A DNA stretch of 64,000 nt, taken from positions 1,426,001-1,490,000 of the forward strand of contig NZ_CP098252.1 in NCBI RefSeq assembly GCF_027116575.1, written 5' to 3'. A program made the position numbers and the translations under genes. This DNA is from Oxalobacter aliiformigenes (GTDB lineage Bacteria > Pseudomonadota > Gammaproteobacteria > Burkholderiales > Burkholderiaceae_D). Every line of letters begins with the position of its first letter. Position 1 is the first letter of the stretch. This document shows positions 29,410-38,798 of the stretch, one piece after another. The notes below the pieces were generated by a model. The model saw nothing but the letters and a program-made list of their open reading frames with translations, did not search any database and was not told the origin of the DNA.

Positions 29410-30420
29410 TCAGGAACCGGTACCTGTCAGGGAATAGGGGAGCGGTACCCAGGTGAGAACGGGACCATCCGGTGTTGCGGCATGAATGTCTCCCGTTTCC
29501 TTTGCATCCGTCTGCACAACGGCAAGGCAATCGATATGCTTTTCATCCCGGCGAACAGACTGCACGACCGTACCGCAAACCAGTCCCTGCGAATCGAAAA
29601 GATCGGCTCCCGCCGCCATATTCAGGGCCGAAACGGCAGTACCTTCAGGCCATTTAACCTGTCCATGGAACATCCTGCGTTTGACCGTGCCGCGATACTG
29701 GCTGCGCGCGATGACTTCCTGCCCCGGATAGCACCCCTTTTTGAACGAAAGGCCCCCTGTTTCTTCCAGATTGACCATCTGGGGAATGAAACGATCCTGA
29801 ACCGGCAGGGTGATTTGCGGCATGCCCGCCTCGATATCGCCCAGCAACCAGCCACTCTCGTCGCAAACGGCCAGTTTGGCGGACAGGGCGCTTTCCATTT
29901 CCTGCAACTTGCCGGAAGGAACGGCCAGAAGATAGCGGGGAGCGCCGAAAGCGTCTTTCACCCGCATCAGAACCCCCGTTTCGTTTTCCGTCTTTCCGGA
30001 CAAGGCCAGAGACAGGCCGGGAAACCACTCCGACAGGACGGTTTCCGCTTTTCTGCCGCCGATACCGAGAATCGCCATACTGTCGCTCTCGTCGGCCAGT
30101 TTCACTTTGGCACGCAAAATATAAATCTGAAGACGTTTTTGCAGGGCAGGCAGAATATCCCTCGGCAGCATCATGCACACTTTCCCTCCCGATTTCCAGA
30201 TATGGAAAAGCGCCAGCATCCGGCCTTGCGGCGTGCAATAGGCCGCCACCCGTACCGAACCGGGTCCCAGATGCTCGATATCGTTACTCAACTGACCGTG
30301 GACAAAGCGGACGGCATCGTCACCTTCGACGGAAAGCAGGCCGGTCTGTTTGAGCAGGACGACATAACCGGACTCGAGAACGTCTTGCGGACAGGATCGG
30401 GGAAAAGCAATGGAATTCAT
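29410..30420 (-). CDS. ygfZ: Folate-binding YgfZ-like protein (Fe-S cluster maintenance)
   Basis: 336 aa, GcvT-like fold. The family signature is present as FKKGCYPGQEVIAR with the conserved Cys at 230. The N-terminus has LSVEGDDAVRFVHGQLSND and YCTPQGRMLALF, as in YgfZ/IBA57. Such proteins use tetrahydrofolate to help build or repair certain Fe-S enzymes such as MiaB. The start is at 30420, divergent from mltG with about 100 bp between, an arrangement also seen in related bacteria. Confidence 0.9.
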   Translation of the reverse strand: MNSIAFPRSCPQDVLESGYVVLLKQTGLLSVEGDDAVRFVHGQLSNDIEHLGPGSVRVAAYCTPQGRMLALFHIWKSGGKVCMMLPRDILPALQKRLQIYILRAKVKLADESDSMAILGIGGRKAETVLSEWFPGLSLALSGKTENETGVLMRVKDAFGAPRYLLAVPSGKLQEMESALSAKLAVCDESGWLLGDIEAGMPQITLPVQDRFIPQMVNLEETGGLSFKKGCYPGQEVIARSQYRGTVKRRMFHGQVKWPEGTAVSALNMAAGADLFDSQGLVCGTVVQSVRRDEKHIDCLAVVQTDAKETGDIHAATPDGPVLTWVPLPYSLTGTGS

Positions 30421-30523
30421 GGTTTCAAATAAAACAGTTTTCGGATTGGATCAAGTCGAGTATATTCTTTTTTTTCATTTTCATGACGGACTTTGTTAAA
30501 CATCCGTCATCTGACCGATTTTC

Positions 30524-31525
30524 ATGACTGGCGAGAAAAAAAGAAAAATATGCATTGCGGCTGCCCTGATGGCAGTCATCGCCGCTATTGTCATACTGGC
30601 CTTTCTCTGCTGGACACAATTGCCGGTATTCGACAGGGGGAAACCGGTTCCTTTCGAAATCGCTCCGGGCGGAACGGCCAGAACCGTCGCCAACCAGCTG
30701 AATGGCCAAAACGTCCCCATCAGCGATACGCTTTTCGTCCTGCTGGTCCGCCTGTCAGGCAACAGTTCCGGCCTGCGTGCAGGCCCTTATGAACTCAAGG
30801 CAGGAGAAACACCGGCCAGACTGCTCGAAAAAATCACCAAAGGCATCTTCGCCATGGAATCGCTGACGATCATCGAAGGCTGGAAATTCCATCAAATGCG
30901 GCAGGCCATCGCAAAACACCCCGGACTGAACCACGAAACAGCCGACCTCTCCGAGCGCGAACTGCTGAAAAGACTGGGCCTGAGCCACCATGCCGGAGAA
31001 GGGCTTTTTTTCCCGGACACGTATCTTTTCAAAAAAGGAACGCCAGACATCCTGATCTACCGGCTGGCTCACGACGCGATGATGGCACGGCTCAATGCCT
31101 ATTGGGACGACAGGGACCCCGGACTGCCCTACAAAAATCCGTATGAAGCGCTGATTATGGCATCCATTGTCGAAAAGGAAACCGCCCATCCGGCTGACCG
31201 GGACATGATTTCAGGCGTTTTCGTCAACCGGCTGAAAGCCGGCATGAAACTCCAGACCGACCCGACGGTCATTTATGGCATGGGGAAAAAATACCGCGGG
31301 AAAATCCGCCGGATCGACTTGCGTACCGACACCCCTTACAATACCTATACCCGGTACGGACTGCCGCCCACCCCGATCGCGTTGCCGGGCAAGGAAGCGC
31401 TTGAAGCCGCCTTTTACCCCGCCGAAACGGACGCACTCTATTTCGTGGCCCGCGGAGACGGAACCAGCCATTTTTCCCGCACTCTGGACGAACACAACAA
31501 AGCTGTCGACAAATACATACGATGA
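30524..31525 (+). CDS. mltG: Endolytic peptidoglycan transglycosylase MltG
   Basis: 333 aa. One N-terminal membrane helix (about residues 9-30) is followed by a LysM-like part and the YceG domain. The catalytic region reads [17 protein letters not shown] with the catalytic Glu at about 217, then [21 protein letters not shown] and [18 protein letters not shown]. MltG cuts nascent glycan strands at the membrane. It overlaps tmk by 4 nt (ATGA) and starts the mltG-tmk-holB-tatD group. Confidence 0.94.
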   Translation: MTGEKKRKICIAAALMAVIAAIVILAFLCWTQLPVFDRGKPVPFEIAPGGTARTVANQLNGQNVPISDTLFVLLVRLSGNSSGLRAGPYELKAGETPARLLEKITKGIFAMESLTIIEGWKFHQMRQAIAKHPGLNHETADLSERELLKRLGLSHHAGEGLFFPDTYLFKKGTPDILIYRLAHDAMMARLNAYWDDRDPGLPYKNPYEALIMASIVEKETAHPADRDMISGVFVNRLKAGMKLQTDPTVIYGMGKKYRGKIRRIDLRTDTPYNTYTRYGLPPTPIALPGKEALEAAFYPAETDALYFVARGDGTSHFSRTLDEHNKAVDKYIR

Positions 31526-32154
31526 TTTCAAGCAGACCCCATCCCTATCCCGGCCGTTTCATCACATTCGAGGGCATTGACGGTGCCGGCAAATCGACCC
31601 ATATCGACTATGTCACAACGCTTCTGGAAACAAAAAACCGCAAGGTGATCGTCACCCGTGAACCCGGTGGAACCGGACTGGGCGAGAAACTGAGAGAACT
31701 GCTCCTTCATGAAAACATGCATCCGGAAACGGAAGCGCTTCTGATGTTCGCCGCCCGGAAAGAACATCTCGAACAGGTCATCGAACCGGCCATAAAACGC
31801 GGCGACTGGGTAATCTCCGACCGTTTTACAGACGCATCCTTTGCCTATCAGGGAGGGGGGAGAGGGCTGGAACGCGACAAGCTCCGCCAGCTCGAACACT
31901 GGGTTCATCCCCATCTGCATCCCGATATGACTTTCCTGTTCGACGTCTCGCCCGAAATCGCGCAGGCACGGCTGAAAGATGCCCGTTCGCCTGACAAGTT
32001 CGAGCGGGAAAAGGCCGTTTTCTTCAATCGTGTCCGCACCGAATATCTCCACCGTGCCGGAGAATTTCCCGACCGGTTCAGAATCATAGACAGTTCGCTT
32101 TCCATCGAATCCATCCGTGATATCCTGAAAGAACTGATCGGAAATTTGGGCTGA
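31522..32154 (+). CDS. tmk: Thymidylate kinase
   Basis: 210 aa. The P-loop is [12 protein letters not shown] (about 16-27), the substrate site DR motif appears as [19 protein letters not shown], and the LID region is in [18 protein letters not shown]. It phosphorylates dTMP to dTDP. Its start overlaps the mltG stop. holB follows after 57 nt, a conserved order. Confidence 0.95.
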   Translation: MISSRPHPYPGRFITFEGIDGAGKSTHIDYVTTLLETKNRKVIVTREPGGTGLGEKLRELLLHENMHPETEALLMFAARKEHLEQVIEPAIKRGDWVISDRFTDASFAYQGGGRGLERDKLRQLEHWVHPHLHPDMTFLFDVSPEIAQARLKDARSPDKFEREKAVFFNRVRTEYLHRAGEFPDRFRIIDSSLSIESIRDILKELIGNLG

Positions 32155-32211
32155 AACCGGATCCATGCATTAAAGTATATTTTCAATAAAACTGTCCAAT
32201 ATATTGAATAT

Positions 32212-33258
32212 ATGGAAGAATCCATTTACCCTTGGCATACGGAAAACTGGGAATACCTCCAGCGGATGATGGACAAGCTGCCACATGCGCTGCTGTTTTA
32301 CGGCCCGACGGGCACCGGGATCGAAACCTTCGCCGAATCCTTTGCGAAATCCATGCTGTGCGAAAACCGGCCATCTGGCGGGCAGCCCTGCGCATCGTGC
32401 CAGTCCTGCCACTGGTTCGACCAGTATGCCCATCCCGACTACCGTCAGATTCTGCCGGAAACGCTGGAAATCGCCCGCGGCATCCAGAATGCCGACAAAA
32501 CCGCTTCCACCGACGAAGAACCCGCGACAGGCAAAACATCCAGAGAGCCGTCCCGGAAAATCGGTATCGACAAAATCCGGTCACTGGCCGATTTCATCAA
32601 CATCTCCACCCACCGGGGAGGATCGCGCATCATATCGGTTTATCCGGCGGAGGCCATGACATCCGAATCATCGAACGCGCTTTTGAAAATGCTGGAAGAG
32701 CCGCCAGCCGGCACCCTTTTCATTCTCATCACCAACCATCTCGACGCGCTTTTGCCCACCATCGTATCCCGCTGCTCCAAACTGGCCTTTCCGATGCCGG
32801 AAACATCGGTCGCCCTCGGCTGGCTGAAAGAAAAGGGCATTGACGACGCCGGCGACTGGCTGGCCGGACAGGGTGGCGCACCCGTCGCCGCACTGGCCGA
32901 GGCGCAACACGGAATCCGTGAAGAAATGACCGTATTGCTAAACGAACTGGCCACCCCGAACGATACGGAACTGCTCAAAACGGCGGAAAAACTCCAGAAA
33001 GTCCCGATGGCCGATCTGGTGACATGGCACCAGCGCTGGCTTTACGATTTGCTGTCACTCCGTCTGGCCGGCAATCTGCGCTATTATCCCCGTTACCGGC
33101 CTGCGCTGGAAAGCATGGCGAAAAAAGCCGATATCGACCAGCTGCTGAACCTGCTCAAAAAAGTCAACGAGCGCAAGAAAACCGCCGACCATCCGCTTGT
33201 ACCACGACTCGCGCTTGAAGACATGCTTTTGGATTACCGGAAAATATTCTCGCCATGA
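32212..33258 (+). CDS. holB: DNA polymerase III delta' subunit
   Basis: 348 aa. The N-terminal AAA+ fold has HALLFYGPTGTGIETFAESF, a degenerate P-loop as expected for non-ATP-hydrolysing delta'. The zinc-binding cysteines are in GQPCASCQSCHWF. SSNALLKMLEEPPAGTLFILITN and PTIVSRC (arginine-finger/SRC motif) follow. It is part of the clamp loader. An insert of ~35 polar residues (about 85-120) separates the Zn module from sensor regions. Confidence 0.93.
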   Translation: MEESIYPWHTENWEYLQRMMDKLPHALLFYGPTGTGIETFAESFAKSMLCENRPSGGQPCASCQSCHWFDQYAHPDYRQILPETLEIARGIQNADKTASTDEEPATGKTSREPSRKIGIDKIRSLADFINISTHRGGSRIISVYPAEAMTSESSNALLKMLEEPPAGTLFILITNHLDALLPTIVSRCSKLAFPMPETSVALGWLKEKGIDDAGDWLAGQGGAPVAALAEAQHGIREEMTVLLNELATPNDTELLKTAEKLQKVPMADLVTWHQRWLYDLLSLRLAGNLRYYPRYRPALESMAKKADIDQLLNLLKKVNERKKTADHPLVPRLALEDMLLDYRKIFSP

Positions 33259-33315
33259 ACAGGGGAAATTTTGTAAAATAGCGCCCTTTGATCCATTTTA
33301 CCCGGTCTTTACATC

Positions 33316-34122
33316 ATGTACGTCGATTCACACTGTCATATCCATCTGCGCGATCTGGCAAAACGTCAGGACGAAGTATTGCACAACATGGCGGCCAGCC
33401 AAGTCAGTCATGCCCTGTGCGTCACCATCAGTCTGGCCGACTTTCCGGCTGCGCTGGCACTGGCGGAAAGAATCGATACCATCCATTCGACAGTCGGCAT
33501 TCATCCCAATCCTGACCCCAAGGATGTGGGAGAAGTGGATACCGCAAAACTGGTCGAACTGGCCAGACATCCGAAAGTCGTCGCTATCGGAGAAACCGGG
33601 CTGGACTATTATCGCGTCAAACCGCGCCAGAAATGGCAGATGGACCGTTTCCGCGCCCAGATCCGGGCTTCCCGTGAAGTCGGAAAACCTCTGGTCATCC
33701 ATACCCGTGAAGCGGCCGAGGACACCATCAAAATCCTTCAGGAAGAGGGCGCCGGACTGGACAAGGGCGGTTTCGGCGGCATCATGCACTGTTTTTCAGA
33801 AACCATGCCGATCGCCAGAGCCGCACTGGACATGGGATTCTACATTTCATTTTCAGGAGTACTGACCTATCCTGCCTCCAAAGACCTGAGATCGATCGCA
33901 CGCCTCATTCCGCTTGACCGGCTTCTGATCGAAACCGATTCTCCCTGGCTGACACCGCAGGCTTTCCGTAGCAAAAGCAAAACCAATGAACCGGCTTTTG
34001 TCGTCGAAGTCGCCAAGCAACTCGCCATGCTGAAAGGCATGCCCGTTTCCCGCATCGCCCGGCATACCTCGGAAAATTATTTCAGGCTTTTCAATATCGA
34101 AAATAATACTGTTTCCGACTGA
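33316..34122 (+). CDS. TatD-family metal-dependent hydrolase (YcfH-like)
   Basis: 268 aa TIM-barrel metallohydrolase. Metal ligands are visible as DSHCHIHL at the N-terminus, AIGETGLDYYR (Glu), LVIHTREA, GIMHCFSE and IETDSPWLTPQ. Family members act as DNases or tRNA-proofreading D-aminoacyl hydrolases. Its place after holB matches E. coli ycfH. A second TatD-family gene is at 43654. Confidence 0.92.
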   Translation: MYVDSHCHIHLRDLAKRQDEVLHNMAASQVSHALCVTISLADFPAALALAERIDTIHSTVGIHPNPDPKDVGEVDTAKLVELARHPKVVAIGETGLDYYRVKPRQKWQMDRFRAQIRASREVGKPLVIHTREAAEDTIKILQEEGAGLDKGGFGGIMHCFSETMPIARAALDMGFYISFSGVLTYPASKDLRSIARLIPLDRLLIETDSPWLTPQAFRSKSKTNEPAFVVEVAKQLAMLKGMPVSRIARHTSENYFRLFNIENNTVSD

Positions 34123-34213
34123 CCGGAATGGTTTGAGATGCCACGTTTCACCAAAATATTAACCGTCATCGAATCCGGCTTCCGTTTTTTTTAAGTATTC
34201 ATTAAAAAAAACT

Positions 34214-34241
34214 ATGACTTTGAAAAAAAGGGGAGTAGAAT
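34214..34241 (+). promoter_or_regulatory. Possible promoter of the 28-aa peptide gene
   Basis: ATGACT (34214-34219), a 16-bp spacer, and TAGAAT (34236-34241), in AT-rich DNA. The transcript would start near 34249. Its first ~60 nt can fold (GCACC at 34256-34260 with GGTGC at 34297-34301, and GTGA with TCAC outside it). Confidence 0.4.
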
Positions 34242-34342
34242 TATTTTCAACGTGAGCACCAACGGTACTGAATACCAAAAAGGCAGACGTAAAAGAGGTG
34301 CATTTTTCTCACAAACTGACAATGAATTGTAAGGAATCTATC

Positions 34343-34429
34343 ATGAAAAACTCCTCTATGGTAATGAGAGCACTGTTTATCGTTATAGCTGGTGTTATTA
34401 TCACGACTCTCTGGATTCAGGCTGTTTGA
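34343..34429 (+). CDS. 28-aa single-span membrane peptide, unknown
   Basis: An ATG at 34343 follows TAAGGAATCTATC, a good ribosome site, and opens a 28-codon frame beginning MKNSSMVMRALFIVIAGV. About 17 hydrophobic residues follow the Arg at 9, then IQAV. A perfect 10-bp-stem terminator begins 21 nt after the stop, so gene and terminator form a compact unit. The hydrophobic span and size resemble small membrane regulators or type I toxins; there is no homology claim. No antitoxin RNA was identified. It is too short for most gene finders. Confidence 0.6.
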   Translation: MKNSSMVMRALFIVIAGVIITTLWIQAV

Positions 34430-34450
34430 TCGCAAACATTATCCGGAAAC

Positions 34451-34482
34451 AGGAGATTGCTGTTGCAATCTCCTTTGTTTTT
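34451..34482 (+). terminator. Strong rho-independent terminator
   Basis: AGGAGATTGC (34451-34460), loop TGTT, GCAATCTCCT (34465-34474), then TTGTTTTT. Perfect 10-bp stem. It ends the 28-aa peptide transcript. Confidence 0.9.
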
Positions 34483-34581
34483 ATACAGATTTCTTCATAT
34501 ATATCATAGAATTACATTCTTCTTTAAAAGAATATTATCATATTTTTATTTTGTTCTTTTCCTTTCCGTTTTTTCATCCGG

Positions 34582-34797
34582 TATAATCGCTGTTGACTGA
34601 ACAACCGTCATATGCGAAAAAAAGCATAACCAGTGAAGTATCAAATATGAAAAAAACAGCGCAACTTGTCGCCGGAAATCATCATTTGATTATAAAATCC
34701 GATAGAAAATACCGCTTTCCGGTTTTCTGTACAGCCGGTTTTCATTCAGAAAATCCAGTCCGGCATTTACCGGATATTCACCGGCAGTGAATATTTT
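34582..34797 (+). ncRNA. Candidate small transcript (sRNA or 47-codon frame)
   Basis: TATAAT at 34582-34587 (no good -35) and a terminator-like hairpin, ATATTCAC (34774-34781), CGGCA, GTGAATAT (34787-34794), followed by TTTATTATTTT, delimit about 200 nt. Inside, an ATG at 34647 opens 47 codons (MKKTAQLVAGNHHLI...) whose stop lies in the hairpin; its ribosome site is weak. Unrecognised. The rest of 34483-35069 is AT-rich with no other gene seen. Confidence 0.3.
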
Positions 34798-35069
34798 ATT
34801 ATTTTCATCCGGATTATCTTTAACAAGTCGAAAACAAAAAACGTTTTTTCAGTCCGATTTACATGTAAATACCGATAATCAACCAGCCAAATCCGTGGTG
34901 CACGTTGCGAACCGCCGGTTCCTGAACGGGAGACGGAATATTCCATCGTCATAGACCCGGCCTGTTTTTGTCCGATTTCATGCAATCCGTTGCAGGAATG
35001 ATTCACTGTCATTTGATGGCATGGCGATTTGCCGGATAATACACACCACCCCGATTTTCTTTCCCTGCC

Positions 35070-35786
35070 ATGACAAAATTTTTCGCATTCTTTAAAACGG
35101 CCAGCCGGGCAATTGTTCTTGTACTGGCTTTGTTATCCCTTTTTTCCGCCACCGCCAAGGCCGGTTCCTTCGACGACTGGTTCATCGCTGCCAAAAACGA
35201 CCAGCCAGGAAAAATCAGGGAATTGTTGCGACAGGGATTCGATCCCAATGCCATCGAACCGAAAAGGGGGGATACCGGTCTGATACTGGCCATGCGGGAA
35301 AACGCGCTGGAAGTCATGGCAGTACTGCTGGCCGATCGGCGCACGAAAATCGATGCGGAAGCGTTCAATGGCGACAATGCCCTGATGATCGCCTGCTACA
35401 ATGGCAATGAAAAGGCGGTCAAAGCCCTGCTGGAGAAAGGGGCACGCGTCAACAAGAACGGCTGGACACCGCTTCATTACGCGGCAGCCAGCGGCAACAA
35501 CTCCATCGTCACGATGTTGCTGGCCAAAGACGCTTTCGTCAATGCAGCTTCTCCCAACGCGACAACACCGGTCATGATGGCCGCCCGTGGCGGCCATATC
35601 TACACGGTCAAATTGCTGTACGACAATGGCGCAGATATCACGATGAAAAACCAGCGAGGTTATTCCGCCATTGATTTCGCCTTGGAAAACAAGAATACCG
35701 ACATCGTCAAAGGGCTGGATTACCTGATCAGAAAAGAGGCGGAACTCGAAAAGCGGAAAAACGTTCTGCCGAAATTTCCTTTTTGA
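35070..35786 (+). CDS. Secreted ankyrin-repeat protein
   Basis: 238 aa. A signal peptide (charged start, hydrophobic about 12-25, SATAKA cleavage) sends it to the periplasm. Five to six ankyrin repeats fill about 35-215, the clearest being GWTPLHYAAASGNNSIVTMLL and TTPVMMAARGGHIYTVKLLYDNGADI. A charged tail ends KRKNVLPKFPF. Periplasmic ankyrin proteins in proteobacteria are often linked to protection of catalases or other proteins, but no partner is adjacent. The stop abuts that of nadB (convergent, no spacer). Confidence 0.85.
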   Translation: MTKFFAFFKTASRAIVLVLALLSLFSATAKAGSFDDWFIAAKNDQPGKIRELLRQGFDPNAIEPKRGDTGLILAMRENALEVMAVLLADRRTKIDAEAFNGDNALMIACYNGNEKAVKALLEKGARVNKNGWTPLHYAAASGNNSIVTMLLAKDAFVNAASPNATTPVMMAARGGHIYTVKLLYDNGADITMKNQRGYSAIDFALENKNTDIVKGLDYLIRKEAELEKRKNVLPKFPF

Positions 35787-37409
35787 TCATCCGGCCATAG
35801 GTGTCCGTCTTTTGACCGGAGTCAGAACGGTCGGCATGGCTTTCGGGAAAGTGGCCGGATAATCCGAGTTGTAATGCAGGCCGCGGCTTTCCTTGCGCAA
35901 GAGTGCACTTTCCACAATCATCGACGCGACATCCACTAGATTGCGCAATTCCAGCAGATTGTTGCTGATGATGAAATTGGCGTAATACTCGTCAATTTCC
36001 TCCCGCAACAGATGGATCCGGCGCTGGGCCCGCTCCAGCCGCTTCGTCGTCCGGACAATCCCCACATAATTCCACATGAACCGGCGCAATTCATCCCAGT
36101 TATGGGAAATGACGACTTCCTCATTCGCGTTGGAAACCCGGCTTTCATCCCACTGCGGCAAGACATGGAAAGGTTCTTCCGGCTGGCTGGCGATATATTC
36201 CGCCGCCGTTTTGCCGATAACCAGACATTCCAGCAACGAATTGCTGGCCAGCCGGTTGGCTCCGTGCAATCCCGTACAGGCCGTTTCCCCTACAGCGTAC
36301 AGATTCCTGATATCCGTTCTTCCCCGGGTATCGGTCACGACACCACCACAGGTGAAATGCGTTGCGGGAACCACAGGAATCGGTTCTTTGGTGATATCGA
36401 TTCCCAGTTCGAGGCAACGGGCGTAAATCGTCGGGAAGTGTTCTTTCAGAAACGTCGGATTCTGGTGACTGATATCAAGATGGACATAATCCAGACCGCG
36501 TTTTTTCATCTCGAAGTCGATGGAACGCGCCACGATATCACGCGGCGCCAGCTCGGCCCGCGAATCGTGTTCCGGCATGAAACGCATGCCGGCATCCGCT
36601 CCGGCATCCGGCGGCAGTTTCAGCAATCCGCCTTCGCCCCGGACCGATTCCGAAATCAGGAAAGACTTGGCATAAGGGTGATACAGACAGGTCGGATGAA
36701 ACTGTACGAACTCCATATTGGAAACCCGGCAGCCGGCACGCCAGGCCATCGCCACCCCGTCACCTGTCGAAGTGTCCGGATTGGTCGTATAAAGATAAAC
36801 CTTGCCGGCCCCTCCCGTCGCCAGTACGGTATGCCGTGCCGCAAACGTATGGACTTTCCCTTCTTCTTCATTGAGTACATAAAGACCGTAACATTCAACC
36901 GGCTGTTTGTCTTCATACAGCTTGTCCGAGGTGATCAGATCGACAGCGAAATGGTTTTCGAAAAGATGGATATTCGGGCTGTTCCGGATGATCCGTTCCA
37001 GCGTCTGCTGGACGACATGTCCGGTCGCATCGGCGGCATGGATAATGCGCCGCTCGCTGTGGCCACCTTCACGTGTCAGGTGATAGCCGGTCTGGGTGGA
37101 CTGGTCTCTGGAAAAGGGAACACCCTGATTGATCAGCCAGTCGATGGCTTCCCCGCCATGCTCGACAATAAACCGGGTAGCGACTTCATCGCACAACCCG
37201 GCACCGGCCGTCAGGGTATCCTCGACATGCTTTTCGATACTGTCCAGAACCGGGTCCAGAACGGCGGCGATTCCTCCCTGGGCGAAATTGCTGGCACTTT
37301 CCCACAATGTCCGCTTGCAGATCAGGGCGATTTTGTATGTTTTGGGAAGACGCAACGCAACGGACAGTCCCGCCAGTCCGCTGCCGACAATAACGACATC
37401 GAAATTCAT
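35787..37409 (-). CDS. nadB: L-aspartate oxidase
   Basis: 540 aa from MNFDVVIVGSGLAGL; an open extension to 37460 is rejected because GGTGGAAAAGTC precedes the chosen ATG. The FAD-binding GSGLAGLSVALRL, the active-site REGGHSERRIIHAAD and GLHGANRLASNSLLE are typical of NadB and separate it from succinate dehydrogenase flavoproteins. It oxidises L-aspartate to iminoaspartate, the first step of de novo NAD synthesis. nadA and nadC are not in the window. Convergent with the ankyrin gene. Confidence 0.95.
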   Translation of the reverse strand: MNFDVVIVGSGLAGLSVALRLPKTYKIALICKRTLWESASNFAQGGIAAVLDPVLDSIEKHVEDTLTAGAGLCDEVATRFIVEHGGEAIDWLINQGVPFSRDQSTQTGYHLTREGGHSERRIIHAADATGHVVQQTLERIIRNSPNIHLFENHFAVDLITSDKLYEDKQPVECYGLYVLNEEEGKVHTFAARHTVLATGGAGKVYLYTTNPDTSTGDGVAMAWRAGCRVSNMEFVQFHPTCLYHPYAKSFLISESVRGEGGLLKLPPDAGADAGMRFMPEHDSRAELAPRDIVARSIDFEMKKRGLDYVHLDISHQNPTFLKEHFPTIYARCLELGIDITKEPIPVVPATHFTCGGVVTDTRGRTDIRNLYAVGETACTGLHGANRLASNSLLECLVIGKTAAEYIASQPEEPFHVLPQWDESRVSNANEEVVISHNWDELRRFMWNYVGIVRTTKRLERAQRRIHLLREEIDEYYANFIISNNLLELRNLVDVASMIVESALLRKESRGLHYNSDYPATFPKAMPTVLTPVKRRTPMAG

Positions 37410-37556
37410 GACTTTTCCACCGGAATGGTAATGGTTTCTGAAACGGACACTATATTCCATTAAAAACGATTCGTCATGTGTTTTGCCGTCACATTTCCGG
37501 CTGAAAATGCATTATTGTTCGACAGATGCGGAAAACTGCAAAAAAACGTCGGCGTT

Positions 37557-37706
37557 TCAGGAGGAACGTCTGCCGGTCAAAAGGCCGAAAAGCAGAACGA
37601 CAACGGCGGCGATCAGCAGCAAATGGACGAAACCGCCCAGCAAATGCGTTGTCAAAAGCCCGACAAGCCACAAAACGAAAAGTATCACGGCAATAGTGTA
37701 TAGCAT
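37557..37706 (-). CDS. Small two-span membrane protein (lmo0937/DUF5670-like)
   Basis: 49 aa, beginning MLYTIAVILFVLWLVGLL. Two hydrophobic segments (about 2-19 and 25-43) are separated by a short THLLGG turn; it ends GRRSS. The start at 37706 is set by CCGGAGAAATCCC. It matches the size and pattern of the lmo0937-type small membrane proteins, often stress-linked, function unknown. It lies between nadB and proC, which are on opposite strands. Confidence 0.75.
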   Translation of the reverse strand: MLYTIAVILFVLWLVGLLTTHLLGGFVHLLLIAAVVVLLFGLLTGRRSS

Positions 37707-37958
37707 GGGATTTCTCCGGAAGAGTTGGCTACGGCACAACAAACATCGGCCTGTCACATCCATTTACGACCGTTTCCGACAAAACCGGTTCCGGCCCGAA
37801 TTCGGTAAAAGTAAAATGCATGTCAAACATCATGAAATTATCCGGCCCGATCGGGAAAGCGATGAAAGATCTCATGCATTTGCGCTGCCTGAACGGACTG
37901 GAAAAGCCGGCAACAGGATCTGGCCCGAACCGGCATCAACCTGACAAAAGGAGAAATT

Positions 37959-38747
37959 ATGAAAAAACTGGGATTCATCGGCATGGGTAACATGGCATCG
38001 GCCATTCTGCTGGGGGCCGTCAAGTCAGGTTTTCTGAAAGGTGAGGAAACCATCGCCTATGATCCGAACGATTCCAAACTGAACGGATTGAACCGGGAAT
38101 GCGGTATGGCGAAAGCCACATCCATACCGGATGTCATCGACAACAGCGAAATGATTCTTCTGGCGGTCAAGCCCAAAAATGTCGAAAACATCCTGAGTGA
38201 AAACCGTGACCAGCTGAAAAACCGGACATTGCTGTCGGTGGCAGCAGGATGGCAATACAACCGTTTCCGCCGTTTTCTTGATATCTCCACCCACATTTGC
38301 GCGATCATGCCCAACACACCGGCCATGGTAGGCGAGGGGATGTCCATTATCGAAGCCACCAATGATCTGTCCCCGAAAGAAATGGCATTCACCCGACAGC
38401 TGTTCGCAGCGCTGGGACAGGTGGAAGAACTGTCCAGCGATCTGATGGGAATCGGAGGCACGCTTTCGGGTTGCGCACCCGCCTGGGTTTTCATGATGAT
38501 CGAGGCACTGGCCGACGGTGCGGTCTATTATGGATTGCCCAGAAACATCGCCTACAGGCTCGCCAGCCAGACGGTTCTGGGTTCCGGGAAAATGGTTCGT
38601 GACACCGGCATGCACCCGGGCAAACTCAAAGACGATGTCTGTTCACCCGGAGGCATCACGATTCGCGGTGTCAAGGCACTGGAAGAAGGTGGCCTGCGTA
38701 TTGCCATGATGAATGCCATGGATGCCGCCTACAAAAAACCGGACTGA
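37959..38747 (+). CDS. proC: Pyrroline-5-carboxylate reductase
   Basis: 262 aa. The start follows AAAGGAGAAATT. It shows an N-terminal Rossmann motif (GFIGMGNMASAILLG), LAVKPKNVENIL, IMPNTPAMVGEG and the C-terminal signature region DDVCSPGGITIRGVKALEEGG. It reduces P5C to proline with NAD(P)H. It is followed by a terminator, so transcribed alone. Confidence 0.95.
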   Translation: MKKLGFIGMGNMASAILLGAVKSGFLKGEETIAYDPNDSKLNGLNRECGMAKATSIPDVIDNSEMILLAVKPKNVENILSENRDQLKNRTLLSVAAGWQYNRFRRFLDISTHICAIMPNTPAMVGEGMSIIEATNDLSPKEMAFTRQLFAALGQVEELSSDLMGIGGTLSGCAPAWVFMMIEALADGAVYYGLPRNIAYRLASQTVLGSGKMVRDTGMHPGKLKDDVCSPGGITIRGVKALEEGGLRIAMMNAMDAAYKKPD

Positions 38748-38760
38748 TTTTCCGGACGGG

Positions 38761-38798
38761 AAAATGGCTGAAGAAGCCGCTGTTTTTCAGCCATTTTT
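38761..38798 (+). terminator. Rho-independent terminator after proC
   Basis: ATGGCTGAA (38764-38772) pairs with TTCAGCCAT (38786-38794), flanked by AAA and TTTTT. It lies 14 nt after the proC stop. Confidence 0.85.

Noticed and set aside
36012..37463. 483-codon open frame on the plus strand
   Set aside because: Fully antisense to nadB, which has clear motifs; composition typical of a shadow frame.
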